Of a stretch of DNA of 23,490 nt, positions 7,440 through 13,838 are shown one piece after another (the first letter of the stretch is position 1; each line of letters begins with the position of its first letter). Both the position numbers and the translations under genes were made by a program. The stretch is from a virus, in the IMG/VR virus record IMGVR_UViG_3300010042_000023, positions 1-23,490 of that record. One strand, 5' to 3'. The notes under the pieces were generated by a model. It made no database searches. It saw only the letters and a list, made by a program, of their open reading frames with translations, and was not told the DNA's origin.

Positions 7440-8607
7440 CTTTGTCGCCTCCTTCTATTTGTCGTGGTGGTGGCGCTAGGTTCAGCGGCTTAGGTTTAGG
7501 CAAGCCTTCAACCTCGGCCACGTAGTCGGCATCAATGAAACCGGCTCGAATACCAATCTCGTAAGTCTGGTAGCGAGCCATCTTGTCTGGTCTATAGAGA
7601 GCATCCAAGTCGATTGACACTGTTGTTCCACGTGGAAACAGCAGGCTTAGCGCTTGTTCAAAGCGTGCGATCATACCTTGCAGCTTTCCGAACTTAACGA
7701 GGTTGATAGCTTCCTGTTCAATGTTTGAATAGGTGCCGCTACTAGTCTCGGCATTAAGGAACCATGCTGGCACACCGAACATATTCGCTATGTCGGTAAG
7801 CATGAACTTGCGAGCTTCAATGAGCTGTAGTTCTTCAGGGTTCCAAGCTAGTGCCTTGAACTCTGTCTGAGCGTTAAGCACGGCGACTGTTCTAGTGGCC
7901 TGAGACTCAAGCCAAGACGCTTTGAGCGCTTGTGCCTGTGCAGGTGTCAGATCAGGGTTTGAGTTCGTTAGAACGCCTGTGGGGACACCAGCGGTAGACA
8001 ATGAGCCTGCTTGAGTGTTCTGAGCATGAGCTAGGTTCAAGGTACTCATCTGAAGTTCCAAGATCCCGTACCCGCGTACATCACCAGGGCGACATTCACC
8101 CTTGATATGAATTACTTCAACTGAGCTATACGTCTCGCTACCTACCTTGTATTCAATAGCGCCTACTGGTAACCATGACTCGCCTGGCTTCAGAACCCGT
8201 CTGATACCTACTGAGCACACAGGTACAGGAACTACTGAGGTTGGATAGCCGTTAGCATCCCAACTAGAGATAATACCGAATGCGTTTCCGTTCATGACAT
8301 AGTCTGTTGCCCATGCGCTGAACGTATTGGCTCGTGTTTCCGGTGGTGATGGCTGTTCGAGCAACGGTGGTCTAGGGAAGATCTTCTCTGCTCTAGCTTT
8401 ACCGTGTGTCGTATATGCATCCCATGGAAGTGAACCGATCACATCAGCGATAATCTGTACTGCTCTGGCGACGCCTGGAATAGCCATAGCGCCCATGTAA
8501 TATCCGGCTGGGTAGTAACCTTGCGAATATCCTTGGATGTTCTGCCAGAACGGGACTGTGGAGCGAGTTTGCTCTACAGGCTTCTCCTTCTTAAATGGAT
8601 TCCACAT
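7390..8607 (-). CDS. Portal protein, HK97 family
   Basis: 405 residues from ATG 8607 (MWNPFKKEKP). This start is preferred over an in-frame ATG at 8736 because it follows AAAGGGGGGAG and clears the end of the terminase gene (8660). The portal is the dodecameric channel for DNA packaging. Family signs are the N-terminal PFWQNIQGYSQGYYPAGY, GVARAVQIIADVIGSLPW, WATDYVMNGNAFGII, VEVIHIKGECRPGDVRGYG, MLTDIANMFGVPAWFLNAE and SNIEQEAINLVKFGKLQGMI. The C-terminus is proline-rich and charged and overlaps the small cysteine-rich gene. Confidence 0.93.
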   Translation of the reverse strand: MWNPFKKEKPVEQTRSTVPFWQNIQGYSQGYYPAGYYMGAMAIPGVARAVQIIADVIGSLPWDAYTTHGKARAEKIFPRPPLLEQPSPPETRANTFSAWATDYVMNGNAFGIISSWDANGYPTSVVPVPVCSVGIRRVLKPGESWLPVGAIEYKVGSETYSSVEVIHIKGECRPGDVRGYGILELQMSTLNLAHAQNTQAGSLSTAGVPTGVLTNSNPDLTPAQAQALKASWLESQATRTVAVLNAQTEFKALAWNPEELQLIEARKFMLTDIANMFGVPAWFLNAETSSGTYSNIEQEAINLVKFGKLQGMIARFEQALSLLFPRGTTVSIDLDALYRPDKMARYQTYEIGIRAGFIDADYVAEVEGLPKPKPLNLAPPPRQIEGGDKDATNNTQDDTGDKANS

Positions 8608-8659
8608 CAGCTCATACTCACTCCCCCCTTTAGATTTGTTTTCAATGTAAGTCCTTCCG

Positions 8660-10132
8660 TTAGTAGATAAGCCAGTTAGGTTGTGCTTCCGGCTCTTCTC
8701 TGGTCTGTAGCGCGTAGATAGCTCCTGCTGCTGCATATGCTGCGTCTACGTGACCGGCATCCTTACGAACGAATGACCAGCCTGTTTCGCCTTTGTAATA
8801 ACGACGCGCACCTTTAACGTGAGCATTCAATAGCGGGTCATCAGGATGAATAATGCGACGACTAGAGATAAGTTCCGAGAACCCCTGACAAGCTTCATTG
8901 ACTTTGGCACCGATCAATTCAACGCCATCGTATTGACGTAGCTCGGTAGCTAGAGCAGCAGCCGGACCAGTTGGAAACCACGCGAAAGCTATTGGCTTAA
9001 TCTTGTCCATAAATGCTGGCAGTTTTGCTCTGACTTCTTCGGTGCTATCCCAAGCCGCTACCGACTCAAGGCGAATACGTCCGTCATCTGTCTGCGCAGC
9101 AGCAACTAGCGTCGCGTGATTTCCATCAGGTGCTATATCGAGACACAGAACAATCTTATTTCTAAGACCATCCATGGTGCCCTTATCGTCGGCCTGGTCG
9201 TCCCAAGCGTTTAGATCTACGGCAGTGTGAAGGTTCTCTACAGATTGACATAGAACCTCTGTACGGAAACCGTTCTGCTTCATGCCCTCTAGAGCGTCTT
9301 CAATCTCGCTTATCGGGAACATATAACCCAATGCAGGGTTAGCAGCTTTCCAGCCTTCTCTATTGTCAAGCTGACAGTTTTCTTCTGCCGACCACTCGAA
9401 TAGAGCGATTGAGCTACTACCAGCAATGGCTTTAGCTCTTAGGTCATTGAGTACAACACTCTGAGCATCCCCCGCGTTCGAGATAGCCCAGATCTGCCCT
9501 TTGCGTGGTTTACGCGTTGTTGGCGCTAGCGCATTCCAAGCATCAGAGTTCTTGTGCTGCCTGATCTCATCTAGCGTGAGGTGGTCGATAGTCATACCAC
9601 GTCCAGCGTCATCGTTAGTCGCACAGATGAGGTAGCGAGCACCGTTGGTCAGCTCTAGCTCTTGCTCACCGTTAGTCTTTCTAACCCCCGCCTTTTGAGC
9701 ACGCAGGTCAGGTATTGCGTCTATGAATTTAACTGCGCCTTGCCACACTTCACGGGCAATACGTAGGTTCTGGGCAGTCCCTAGCACGTTCATTGCTCCA
9801 TCTACATACATTTTGTAGAGAGCTATGACCTGACTAAGAAATGACTTGCCGTTCTGTCGAGCAACGATGATTAGAACAGTCTTGAATCTATAGCGACCGT
9901 TAGGTAGTAGTTCAAGAGCTCTAATCACTACTTCCTGTTGCCAAGGATAGAGAGGAACGCCCATAACGTCTCTGGCGAACCTGATAACCTTAAAGCCGTT
10001 TGAAGTTTCTTCTGTTAGTTCACGTAGCGGTTCAGTGCATAATCTGGGACTTGTGTTGCCGTATACGTCACCGAACTCACCATTAGCCTCGTTTTTGTAG
10101 CTCTGCAAGGGGGCTGGATTGATTGATAACAA
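8660..10132 (-). CDS. Terminase large subunit (ATPase and nuclease)
   Basis: 490 residues, TTG start at 10132 nine bases after AAAGGGGGG. It packages DNA into the prohead and cuts the concatemer. N-terminal ATPase: variant Walker A ARQNGKS (91-97) after PLYPWQQEVVI, and Walker B LTLDE (185-189) with the catalytic glutamate. C-terminal nuclease: first aspartate in LCLDIAPDGNHATL (D332), last in AGHVDAAYAAAG near residue 465. The HK97/actinophage type is clear. The start overlaps the small subunit gene by 50 bases. All active-site motifs are present, so the enzyme looks functional. Confidence 0.95.
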   Translation of the reverse strand: MLSINPAPLQSYKNEANGEFGDVYGNTSPRLCTEPLRELTEETSNGFKVIRFARDVMGVPLYPWQQEVVIRALELLPNGRYRFKTVLIIVARQNGKSFLSQVIALYKMYVDGAMNVLGTAQNLRIAREVWQGAVKFIDAIPDLRAQKAGVRKTNGEQELELTNGARYLICATNDDAGRGMTIDHLTLDEIRQHKNSDAWNALAPTTRKPRKGQIWAISNAGDAQSVVLNDLRAKAIAGSSSIALFEWSAEENCQLDNREGWKAANPALGYMFPISEIEDALEGMKQNGFRTEVLCQSVENLHTAVDLNAWDDQADDKGTMDGLRNKIVLCLDIAPDGNHATLVAAAQTDDGRIRLESVAAWDSTEEVRAKLPAFMDKIKPIAFAWFPTGPAAALATELRQYDGVELIGAKVNEACQGFSELISSRRIIHPDDPLLNAHVKGARRYYKGETGWSFVRKDAGHVDAAYAAAGAIYALQTREEPEAQPNWLIY

Positions 10133-10370
10133 TAGGTGCGCCCCCCTTTCTTAAACTTGCTCTGGCCATAGGAGAGGCACCTAATGACTCAAGTACTGCT
10201 AGCAGCTTTGCCGCCAATTCGGCGATAGTTCTGCCGCTTTCTTCTACATCAATTTGTCCAGCTAATGTCAAAGCTAGAGCAGAAGCAGCCATATCTTCCG
10301 GATTAAGATCTAATTCTTGCAAAGTCTCTAAAGTCGCTTCACGAACGCTTTCGATAATGTGTCGCTTCAT
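10083..10370 (-). CDS. Putative terminase small subunit
   Basis: 95 residues from ATG 10370 (MKRHIIESVREATLETL), preceded by AGAAAGG at good spacing. The frame stays open upstream to 10475 but that part has no ribosome site. The protein is mostly helical (DLNPEDMAASALALTLAGQID, then AELAAKLLAVLESLG) and ends in a flexible basic tail. Its place between an HNH gene and the large terminase fits a small terminase, which recognises packaging DNA. No diagnostic helix-turn-helix motif is obvious by eye, so the call leans on position, size and helical content. Confidence 0.6.
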   Translation of the reverse strand: MKRHIIESVREATLETLQELDLNPEDMAASALALTLAGQIDVEESGRTIAELAAKLLAVLESLGASPMARASLRKGGAPIVINQSSPLAELQKRG

Positions 10371-10490
10371 ATGAGTGCCTTTCTGTGCGTGTGAAGTGTC
10401 GGGGGAGAGAGAACAGAAGGACGTGGATGTCCAGGGCTGGCATACCCTCAGAAAAAACGCAAGCCTTTTGCTCAACTTTCTTTTTTATTT

Positions 10491-10757
10491 TTACCAGTTT
10501 GTCTTTGGTGTTGGTTTTGGATCTTTTAATCTTCCGTCGCCCTTACTTTGGTTACACCATGCACATGCTGGCTGTAAGTTCTCTATGATGTCTTGTCCAC
10601 CTTGACTCTTAGGTCTTATGTGATCCATGTGGGTGGCTCTACCTGTGCATCCTTCTCTTTGCAGTACACATGTGGTGCCACCTTCATTGAGTCTAAGTAC
10701 TACTACTCTTAGCTCTCTCCATCTTCTAGTACTACCGTTCTTCCATGCTTTACTAAT
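10491..10757 (-). CDS. HNH endonuclease of the packaging module, apparent ATT start
   Basis: 88 residues read from ATT at 10757. Sequence after the start is (M)SKAWKNGSTRRWRELRVVVL, the standard N-terminus of small phage HNH proteins placed next to terminases. It is followed by C30, C37, the HNH core THMDHIRPKSQGG (H46 catalytic), N60 and CAWCN (65-69). An in-frame TAG lies 9 bases before the ATT, and no ATG, GTG or TTG occurs before residue 44, so the family N-terminus can only be made from ATT. AGGGAG is five bases upstream. In cos phages this protein works with the terminase for DNA cleavage. If ATT is not used the gene is dead. Confidence 0.75.
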   Translation of the reverse strand: MSKAWKNGSTRRWRELRVVVLRLNEGGTTCVLQREGCTGRATHMDHIRPKSQGGQDIIENLQPACAWCNQSKGDGRLKDPKPTPKTNW

Positions 10758-10870
10758 AGCTACTCCCTATCCCCCGCGTTTCTCAGACACGCCTGTAGTG
10801 GGGGTGGTACTAGGTGTAGTCATGTAGTACTGGTAGTCTCTGCCTTGGTATCTACTACTAAGGAGAGTTA
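10758..10870. promoter_or_regulatory. Divergent intergenic region, candidate promoters and cos region
   Basis: This 113-bp region separates the virion operon (minus) from the lsr2-like gene (plus), so it should hold a promoter for each. It is rich in GTAGT/AGTACT-type motifs and short C and G runs. As the non-coding stretch next to HNH and terminase it is the natural place to look for the cos site. No cohesive-end sequence can be fixed from sequence alone. Confidence 0.35.
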
Positions 10871-11275
10871 GTGGCTCGCGAAAAGATCGTTCAATACAAG
10901 GTCACCGACGATTTCACTGGTGATTCGATTGAAGAGACTGAAGCTGAGTACATTAAGTTTCAGATCAGTGGTGTTGAGTACAGCTTTGAGGTAGGTGCAG
11001 CTACCCGTACTAAGTTCAAGACTGCCCTTAAGGCGTTTATCGCCAAAGGTGACTCTGAGCAGGATGAGGACGGTATGGGCCCTCACAGGCGCGTCCTAGG
11101 TCGAGCCGTCCCTACAGCGCTCCTAGCTACGTCTGAGAAGTCGCAGTGGTTGGCGCGTGTACGTGAGTGGGCCGGATCGAACGGTCACAAGGTGGCCGAG
11201 AAGGGCCGCATTGCCCAGAAGGTCACTGACGCTTATACCGAGGCCAACCCCAACGATCCTGAGCCGGACGCCTGA
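10871..11275 (+). CDS. Lsr2-like nucleoid-associated protein
   Basis: 134 residues, GTG start with AAGGAGA upstream. Lsr2 proteins bind AT-rich DNA and silence foreign genes in actinobacteria; phage copies may protect or regulate the phage. N-terminal dimerisation part: VTDDFTGDSIEETEAEYIKF and GVEYSFEVG, matching the Lsr2 pattern of acidic turn and strands. An acidic linker (60-70) follows. The C-terminal DNA-binding part is ARVREWAGSNGHKVAEKGRIAQKV; the family's R-G-R minor-groove hook appears as K-G-R (111-113). It is a single-gene unit ended by a strong hairpin at 11297-11332. Confidence 0.85.
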   Translation: MAREKIVQYKVTDDFTGDSIEETEAEYIKFQISGVEYSFEVGAATRTKFKTALKAFIAKGDSEQDEDGMGPHRRVLGRAVPTALLATSEKSQWLARVREWAGSNGHKVAEKGRIAQKVTDAYTEANPNDPEPDA

Positions 11276-11296
11276 TCTTTCGGTAGAGACGCTCTC

Positions 11297-11332
11297 AGCC
11301 CCCGTTAGGCCATTCCTGGTTTGGCGGGGGCT
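11297..11332 (+). terminator. Terminator after the lsr2-like gene
   Basis: An 8-bp GC stem (AGCCCCCG with CGGGGGCT) extends inward by about 8 further pairs, several G-T, to a TTCC loop. The tail is pyrimidine-rich (TTCTCTATG) but not a clean U-run. Confidence 0.75.
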
Positions 11333-11375
11333 TCTCTATGTCCTGGTGCACGAGCTGCTGTGCCGACACAGCGTT

Positions 11376-11468
11376 TGTATCAGTATTTGTACCAGGTCAG
11401 CCGGCAAAGATATGTACCAATGACTGTACCAAGCTCGCCGGCTCTTATATGTACCAAGCATTGTATTG
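11376..11468. repeat. 37-bp-period repeat array of TGTACCA boxes
   Basis: Six boxes matching TGTAYYR start at 11376, 11388, 11413, 11425, 11450 and 11462. Spacing alternates 12, 25, 12, 25, 12, so the unit is a 37-bp repeat, two full copies and one partial, each with two half-boxes 12 bp apart. The two full units also share GCCGGC (11400 and 11437) and an ATATGTACCA boundary. The array is in the non-coding gap between two converging genes. It could be an origin, a partition site or an operator. Confidence 0.8.
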
Positions 11469-11501
11469 CCTATTTCGTCACCGTGACTTAACGGGCTGGT
11501 G

Positions 11502-12026
11502 TCATTGGATCTTGGGTTTAGCTCCAGTAAAGATATTTTTTCCCTCTGCGTCGACTGAGTTGCCATATTTATCTCTGAATTGAATGCCTACATTGGCAAA
11601 GTGGCGGCGGCCCTTTTGAAGCTTATAGCTTCCAGGATTCATTGCCTTATCATGAGCAATCTTAATGCCATTAACCATGATTCCGCCCTCTGCAATAAGA
11701 CGCTTTGCTTCTCCCCTTGAGGCCACAAACCCCACTTGCTCGATAACCTTACTCAAATAAAGATCACTATCATCTATTAGCCTAGACATAAATGTAGTTC
11801 CAAGATCTCTAATGCCTTGCGGATCTAGGTCGTTAGCAAGCTGCTTGAATAGCTTAACAACAGCCATACGATCGCGCTCTTCAAAGGTAACAACCACCTG
11901 ATAGTTAGATCCTGAGCCATTCGTCTTATGAATGATTGACTCTAATAGGACCTTAGGTTCTTCTAGGTCAAACGTCTCTATAGTCTTACTGCTATTGAAC
12001 TTTCGCAATCCTTTTACTTCATCCAT
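11502..12026 (-). CDS. S4-domain RNA-binding protein (TyrRS C-terminus-like)
   Basis: 174 residues from ATG 12026 (MDEVKGLRKF), which follows AGAAAGAAG. An in-frame ATG at 12107 lacks a ribosome site. Residues 88-148 (LSKVIEQVGFVASRGEAKRLI, AEGGIMVNGIKI, YKLQKGRRHFANVG) match an S4 domain closely, above all the tRNA-binding C-terminal domain of tyrosyl-tRNA synthetase. The catalytic Rossmann part with HIGH and KMSKS motifs is absent. Residues 1-80 have no family I recognise (FDLEEPKVLLESIIHK, QVVVTFEERDRMAVVKLFKQL). It probably binds structured RNA, such as tRNA, rRNA or a phage transcript. It is the last gene of the minus-strand replication block. Confidence 0.7.
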   Translation of the reverse strand: MDEVKGLRKFNSSKTIETFDLEEPKVLLESIIHKTNGSGSNYQVVVTFEERDRMAVVKLFKQLANDLDPQGIRDLGTTFMSRLIDDSDLYLSKVIEQVGFVASRGEAKRLIAEGGIMVNGIKIAHDKAMNPGSYKLQKGRRHFANVGIQFRDKYGNSVDAEGKNIFTGAKPKIQ

Positions 12027-12104
12027 CTTGATACTTCTTTCTGGCCCCACGGCCGTTATATTTTCTCCCCACGGAGAATCCTTATTTCTTGTTACCCCGG
12101 CTGT

Positions 12105-12156
12105 CATGCGGTTATGTAACGAGGCAGAGACGAAGTCTCAACGAAGTGACGTAACG
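12105..12156. promoter_or_regulatory. Candidate control region of the S4-domain gene
   Basis: The region holds a small palindrome GAGACGAAGTCTC and two GTAACGA motifs 34 bp apart (12116 and 12150). On the minus strand TTGAGA (12141-12136) and TACATA (12118-12113) are 17 bp apart, a weak promoter match. CGGTTATGTAACG (12109-12121) is the reverse complement of a sequence at 13930-13942 in the initiator gene's control region. Confidence 0.35.
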
Positions 12157-12164
12157 AATGACAT

Positions 12165-12179
12165 CTTGGCAAAGCCAAG
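12165..12179 (-). terminator. Small hairpin after the zinc-ribbon gene
   Basis: Perfect 6-bp stem CTTGGC/GCCAAG with a 3-base loop, directly after the stop of the 54-aa gene. There is no U-run, so it may only slow transcription. Confidence 0.35.
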
Positions 12180-12182
12180 CCT

Positions 12183-12347
12183 CTATTCTGTTTCTTCTCC
12201 TATGGCTAGCTCTTCTGCACACTCTCTACAGATAGGATCTTGATTATCTTTTCTAAAGCCACCGGGCCAATTTCCTATCATGTCTTCACATTCGACACAT
12301 AAGAAGCAGTCTTCAATCTCTGCTAGTAGTTCCTTTGTTGGTTTCAT
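12183..12347 (-). CDS. 54-aa zinc-ribbon-like protein
   Basis: Starts ATG 12347, three bases after the upstream gene's TGA, so translation is probably coupled. Sequence: MKPTKELLAEIEDC, then CFLCVEC (cysteines 14, 17, 20), a middle IGNWPGGFRKDNQDP, and CREC (40, 43), then an acidic tail. Two CxxC pairs in a 54-residue protein indicate zinc binding. Small zinc proteins of phages often bind nucleic acid or host proteins; nothing more specific can be said. Confidence 0.7.
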   Translation of the reverse strand: MKPTKELLAEIEDCFLCVECEDMIGNWPGGFRKDNQDPICRECAEELAIGEETE

Positions 12348-12350
12348 AGC

Positions 12351-12698
12351 TCATGGCATCCAATCCTCGTTATCTTCTGTAAGTGCTAGCTGAGCATCCG
12401 CGATAGGCACCTTATGGGCTATCAGAGCGTCTAGGGCTTTAAGTTTCATTATCTTGTATCTCTGATACCAGCCGAACGCTTTTGTTTGCCACCCGGCCGA
12501 TTCAGCCTCTAAGGCGTCTATACGAGCGGACTGCTCTTGAAGTTTCTTGTCTTGCTTATCGGTAGTCTCGCGTAGCTCATCACGTAAAGCCTTGTCCATC
12601 TCATACTTGGGAGCCTTACGATGTAGCCACATATCGGCAAACTTGAATAGCGCTCCCCCACTGACCAAGCCCAGGAAGACCTGAATTACTGTCTCCAA
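12351..12698 (-). CDS. Membrane-anchored coiled-coil protein (holin-like candidate)
   Basis: 115 residues from TTG 12698 after AAAGGA (METVIQVFLGLVSGG). The frame stays open to an ATG at 12794, but the added segment would be coded by a strong hairpin (12737-12771) and looks unlike protein. Residues 2-22 form one membrane helix, followed by a basic stop (HRKAPKYEMDK) and a coiled coil (LRDELRETTDKQDKKLQEQ to about residue 70). Such one-helix coiled-coil proteins are seen in actinophages, sometimes labelled holin, but the role is unproven. It lies between the initiator-like gene and the zinc-ribbon gene. Confidence 0.65.
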   Translation of the reverse strand: METVIQVFLGLVSGGALFKFADMWLHRKAPKYEMDKALRDELRETTDKQDKKLQEQSARIDALEAESAGWQTKAFGWYQRYKIMKLKALDALIAHKVPIADAQLALTEDNEDWMP

Positions 12699-12736
12699 TT
12701 GGCACAGTCCTTTCTTAAGTTTGTACTTGAAAACCA

Positions 12737-12771
12737 GGGTAGAGCAGGAGTCAGCCTCAACCGCTCTACCC
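12737..12771 (-). terminator. Hairpin before the membrane protein gene
   Basis: Perfect 9-bp arms GGGTAGAGC and GCTCTACCC with a 17-base loop. On the minus strand TGGTTTTC follows, so it may be a terminator for read-through from the initiator gene or a 5'-leader structure of the membrane protein gene. Confidence 0.55.
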
Positions 12772-12842
12772 CGGCCGTCTTCTGTATATTGCATTGATCG
12801 TTAATAGTCTGGGATGAATGCAAGTATGAAGTTTAAAAGAGC

Positions 12843-12872
12843 CCCTGCATTTCAGTAGAAGTAGATGCAGGG
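12843..12872 (-). terminator. Terminator downstream of the initiator-like gene
   Basis: Perfect 8-bp arms CCCTGCAT and ATGCAGGG with a 14-base loop that can pair a little further (TTC/GAA). On the minus strand it is followed by GGCTCTTTTAAA, a terminator-like tail. Confidence 0.6.
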
Positions 12873-12969
12873 ACCCTTTGAAGGTGGAGTGAATATTTAT
12901 TTAGCAGCGAGGTTTTATCCCTCTACTTAGTTAGTGTGCTGCAAACGGCTTTTCGGCGAGTTTTGCACT

Positions 12970-13725
12970 TTACCAAGTACAGTTCTCTTCTGCCTCCTGA
13001 TCATACTTCGCTGGAAGATTCTTTCTGACTTTAGCTATCTCTTCTAAAGAGGGGTTGTTCTTTCTAAATTCCCTTACTCTTCTTCTAGTTTCATCTTCTA
13101 ATATTGCACCTTCGGTGCGGTTTACCTCAATAGGAGTATCTGCCAATAGAGAAGAATGATTAGGTTTATCAATAGGAGAAATACTACCCGCGCTAGCGGG
13201 TGCTGAGCTTTGCTCAGCTTGACCTTCTTCCTTATCCTCTATTTTGATAAATTCTCCCTTGGTCTTTCTATTCATACTTCTATGGGTAGTTCTCTTAGTA
13301 GTTTGTGTCTTGTATGGAGACACCCCCTGTCTTGAATCTGGACACCCCCTGTCTTCTGTGGAGACACCCCCTGTCTTGAGAGAAGACAGGGTCACCATCT
13401 GAAGATCATAGAAATTGGTACCACCTGGCTTCTCCTTGGTTACATCACGGACTAGGAAACCTAGAGCTGAGAGGATCGTAAAGGCGTCTGAGATGGTCTG
13501 ACGTGAAGCGTTGAACTGTTCAGCCAGTTTCGCCTGAGAGCACCACACCCCCTGTCCTGTTTCCCATGTAGCTCTCTTATCGGCTAGATGGTAGGCAATG
13601 AACCCTACTGTCATGTTCATCTTGATTGTGACTGTTTTACCAGTCTTCGTCTTGTGCTCGATATTAAGCTTAGCTGTGATGGCGTCGTCTATTTGGCGCA
13701 TCCATTCGTTCTTGTTGTATCGCAT
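12970..13725 (-). CDS. Winged-helix replication initiator-like protein with internal iterons
   Basis: 251 residues (MRYNKNEWMRQIDDAI). Residues 55-95 form a helix-turn-helix (WCSQAKLAEQFNASRQTISDAFTILSALGFLVRD), preceded by MNMTVGFIAYHL, as in replication initiators and replisome organisers of Gram-positive phages and plasmids. From about 115 the sequence becomes low-complexity and charged, ending in a helical tail. The DNA coding residues 117-136 holds three 15-bp repeats at exact 22-bp spacing. That period is not a multiple of 3, so selection is on DNA and not protein, as with the origin inside lambda gene O. AAGGA precedes the start. It is the only replication-type gene in the genome; a pure transcription regulator remains possible. 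Confidence 0.65.
   Translation of the reverse strand: MRYNKNEWMRQIDDAITAKLNIEHKTKTGKTVTIKMNMTVGFIAYHLADKRATWETGQGVWCSQAKLAEQFNASRQTISDAFTILSALGFLVRDVTKEKPGGTNFYDLQMVTLSSLKTGGVSTEDRGCPDSRQGVSPYKTQTTKRTTHRSMNRKTKGEFIKIEDKEEGQAEQSSAPASAGSISPIDKPNHSSLLADTPIEVNRTEGAILEDETRRRVREFRKNNPSLEEIAKVRKNLPAKYDQEAEENCTW
13319..13377. repeat. Three 22-bp-spaced direct repeats inside the initiator gene
   Basis: GACACCCCCTGTCTT occurs at 13319-13333, 13341-13355 and 13363-13377, identical and exactly 22 bp apart (two helix turns). A related copy, ACACCCCCTGTCC, lies at 13545-13557. An inverted partial copy, AAGACAGGG, at 13383-13391 makes a 9-bp hairpin with the third repeat. Candidate iterons of a phage origin. 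Confidence 0.85.
13369..13391. other. Perfect 9-bp inverted repeat at the edge of the iterons
   Basis: Arms CCCTGTCTT and AAGACAGGG with loop GAGAG. It could extrude as a hairpin next to the direct repeats or place two initiator molecules face to face. Confidence 0.7.
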
Positions 13726-13746
13726 GTCATGTCCTTAAATGAAAAT

Positions 13747-13778
13747 AATCCCCGGGGGACATGACTACCCCGGGGATT
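13747..13778 (-). terminator. Leader hairpin upstream of the initiator gene
   Basis: Perfect 11-bp arms AATCCCCGGGG and CCCCGGGGATT with a 10-base loop. On the minus strand it is followed by ATTTTCATTT, a terminator-type tail, only about 20 bases before the initiator start. It could attenuate initiator expression. Confidence 0.65.
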
Positions 13779-13838
13779 AAGCCTTTTGGATTTGAGCTGG
13801 AATTAGATTCCTGATGTCATGTCATTGCCCTTATCTCT

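Larger units (their letters stand above)
12699..12969. other. Intergenic region with two hairpins
   Basis: This 271-bp stretch has no convincing gene. It holds two clear hairpins, at 12737-12771 and 12843-12872, listed separately. The rest has a loose GCAAAC/GTTTTGC pairing right after the initiator gene's stop, around 12940-12967. Confidence 0.55.

Noticed and set aside
8607-8736. Longer portal start at ATG 8736
   Set aside because: It would overlap the terminase gene by 77 bases and adds residues unlike a portal; ATG 8607 has a strong ribosome site.
10375-10827. Plus-strand open frames over the HNH gene
   Set aside because: They run opposite a clear HNH protein and are low in protein-like features.
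11157-11583. Open frames over the 37-bp repeat array
   Set aside because: No ribosome sites, and the sequence is explained by the repeats and by the end of the lsr2-like and S4-domain genes.
12165-12179. Strong terminator after the zinc-ribbon gene
   Set aside because: The stem is short and has no U-run, so it is listed only as a weak candidate.
13319-13391. CRISPR array
   Set aside because: Repeats are 15 bp with 7-bp gaps, inside a coding gene, without cas genes. Spacing fits iterons.
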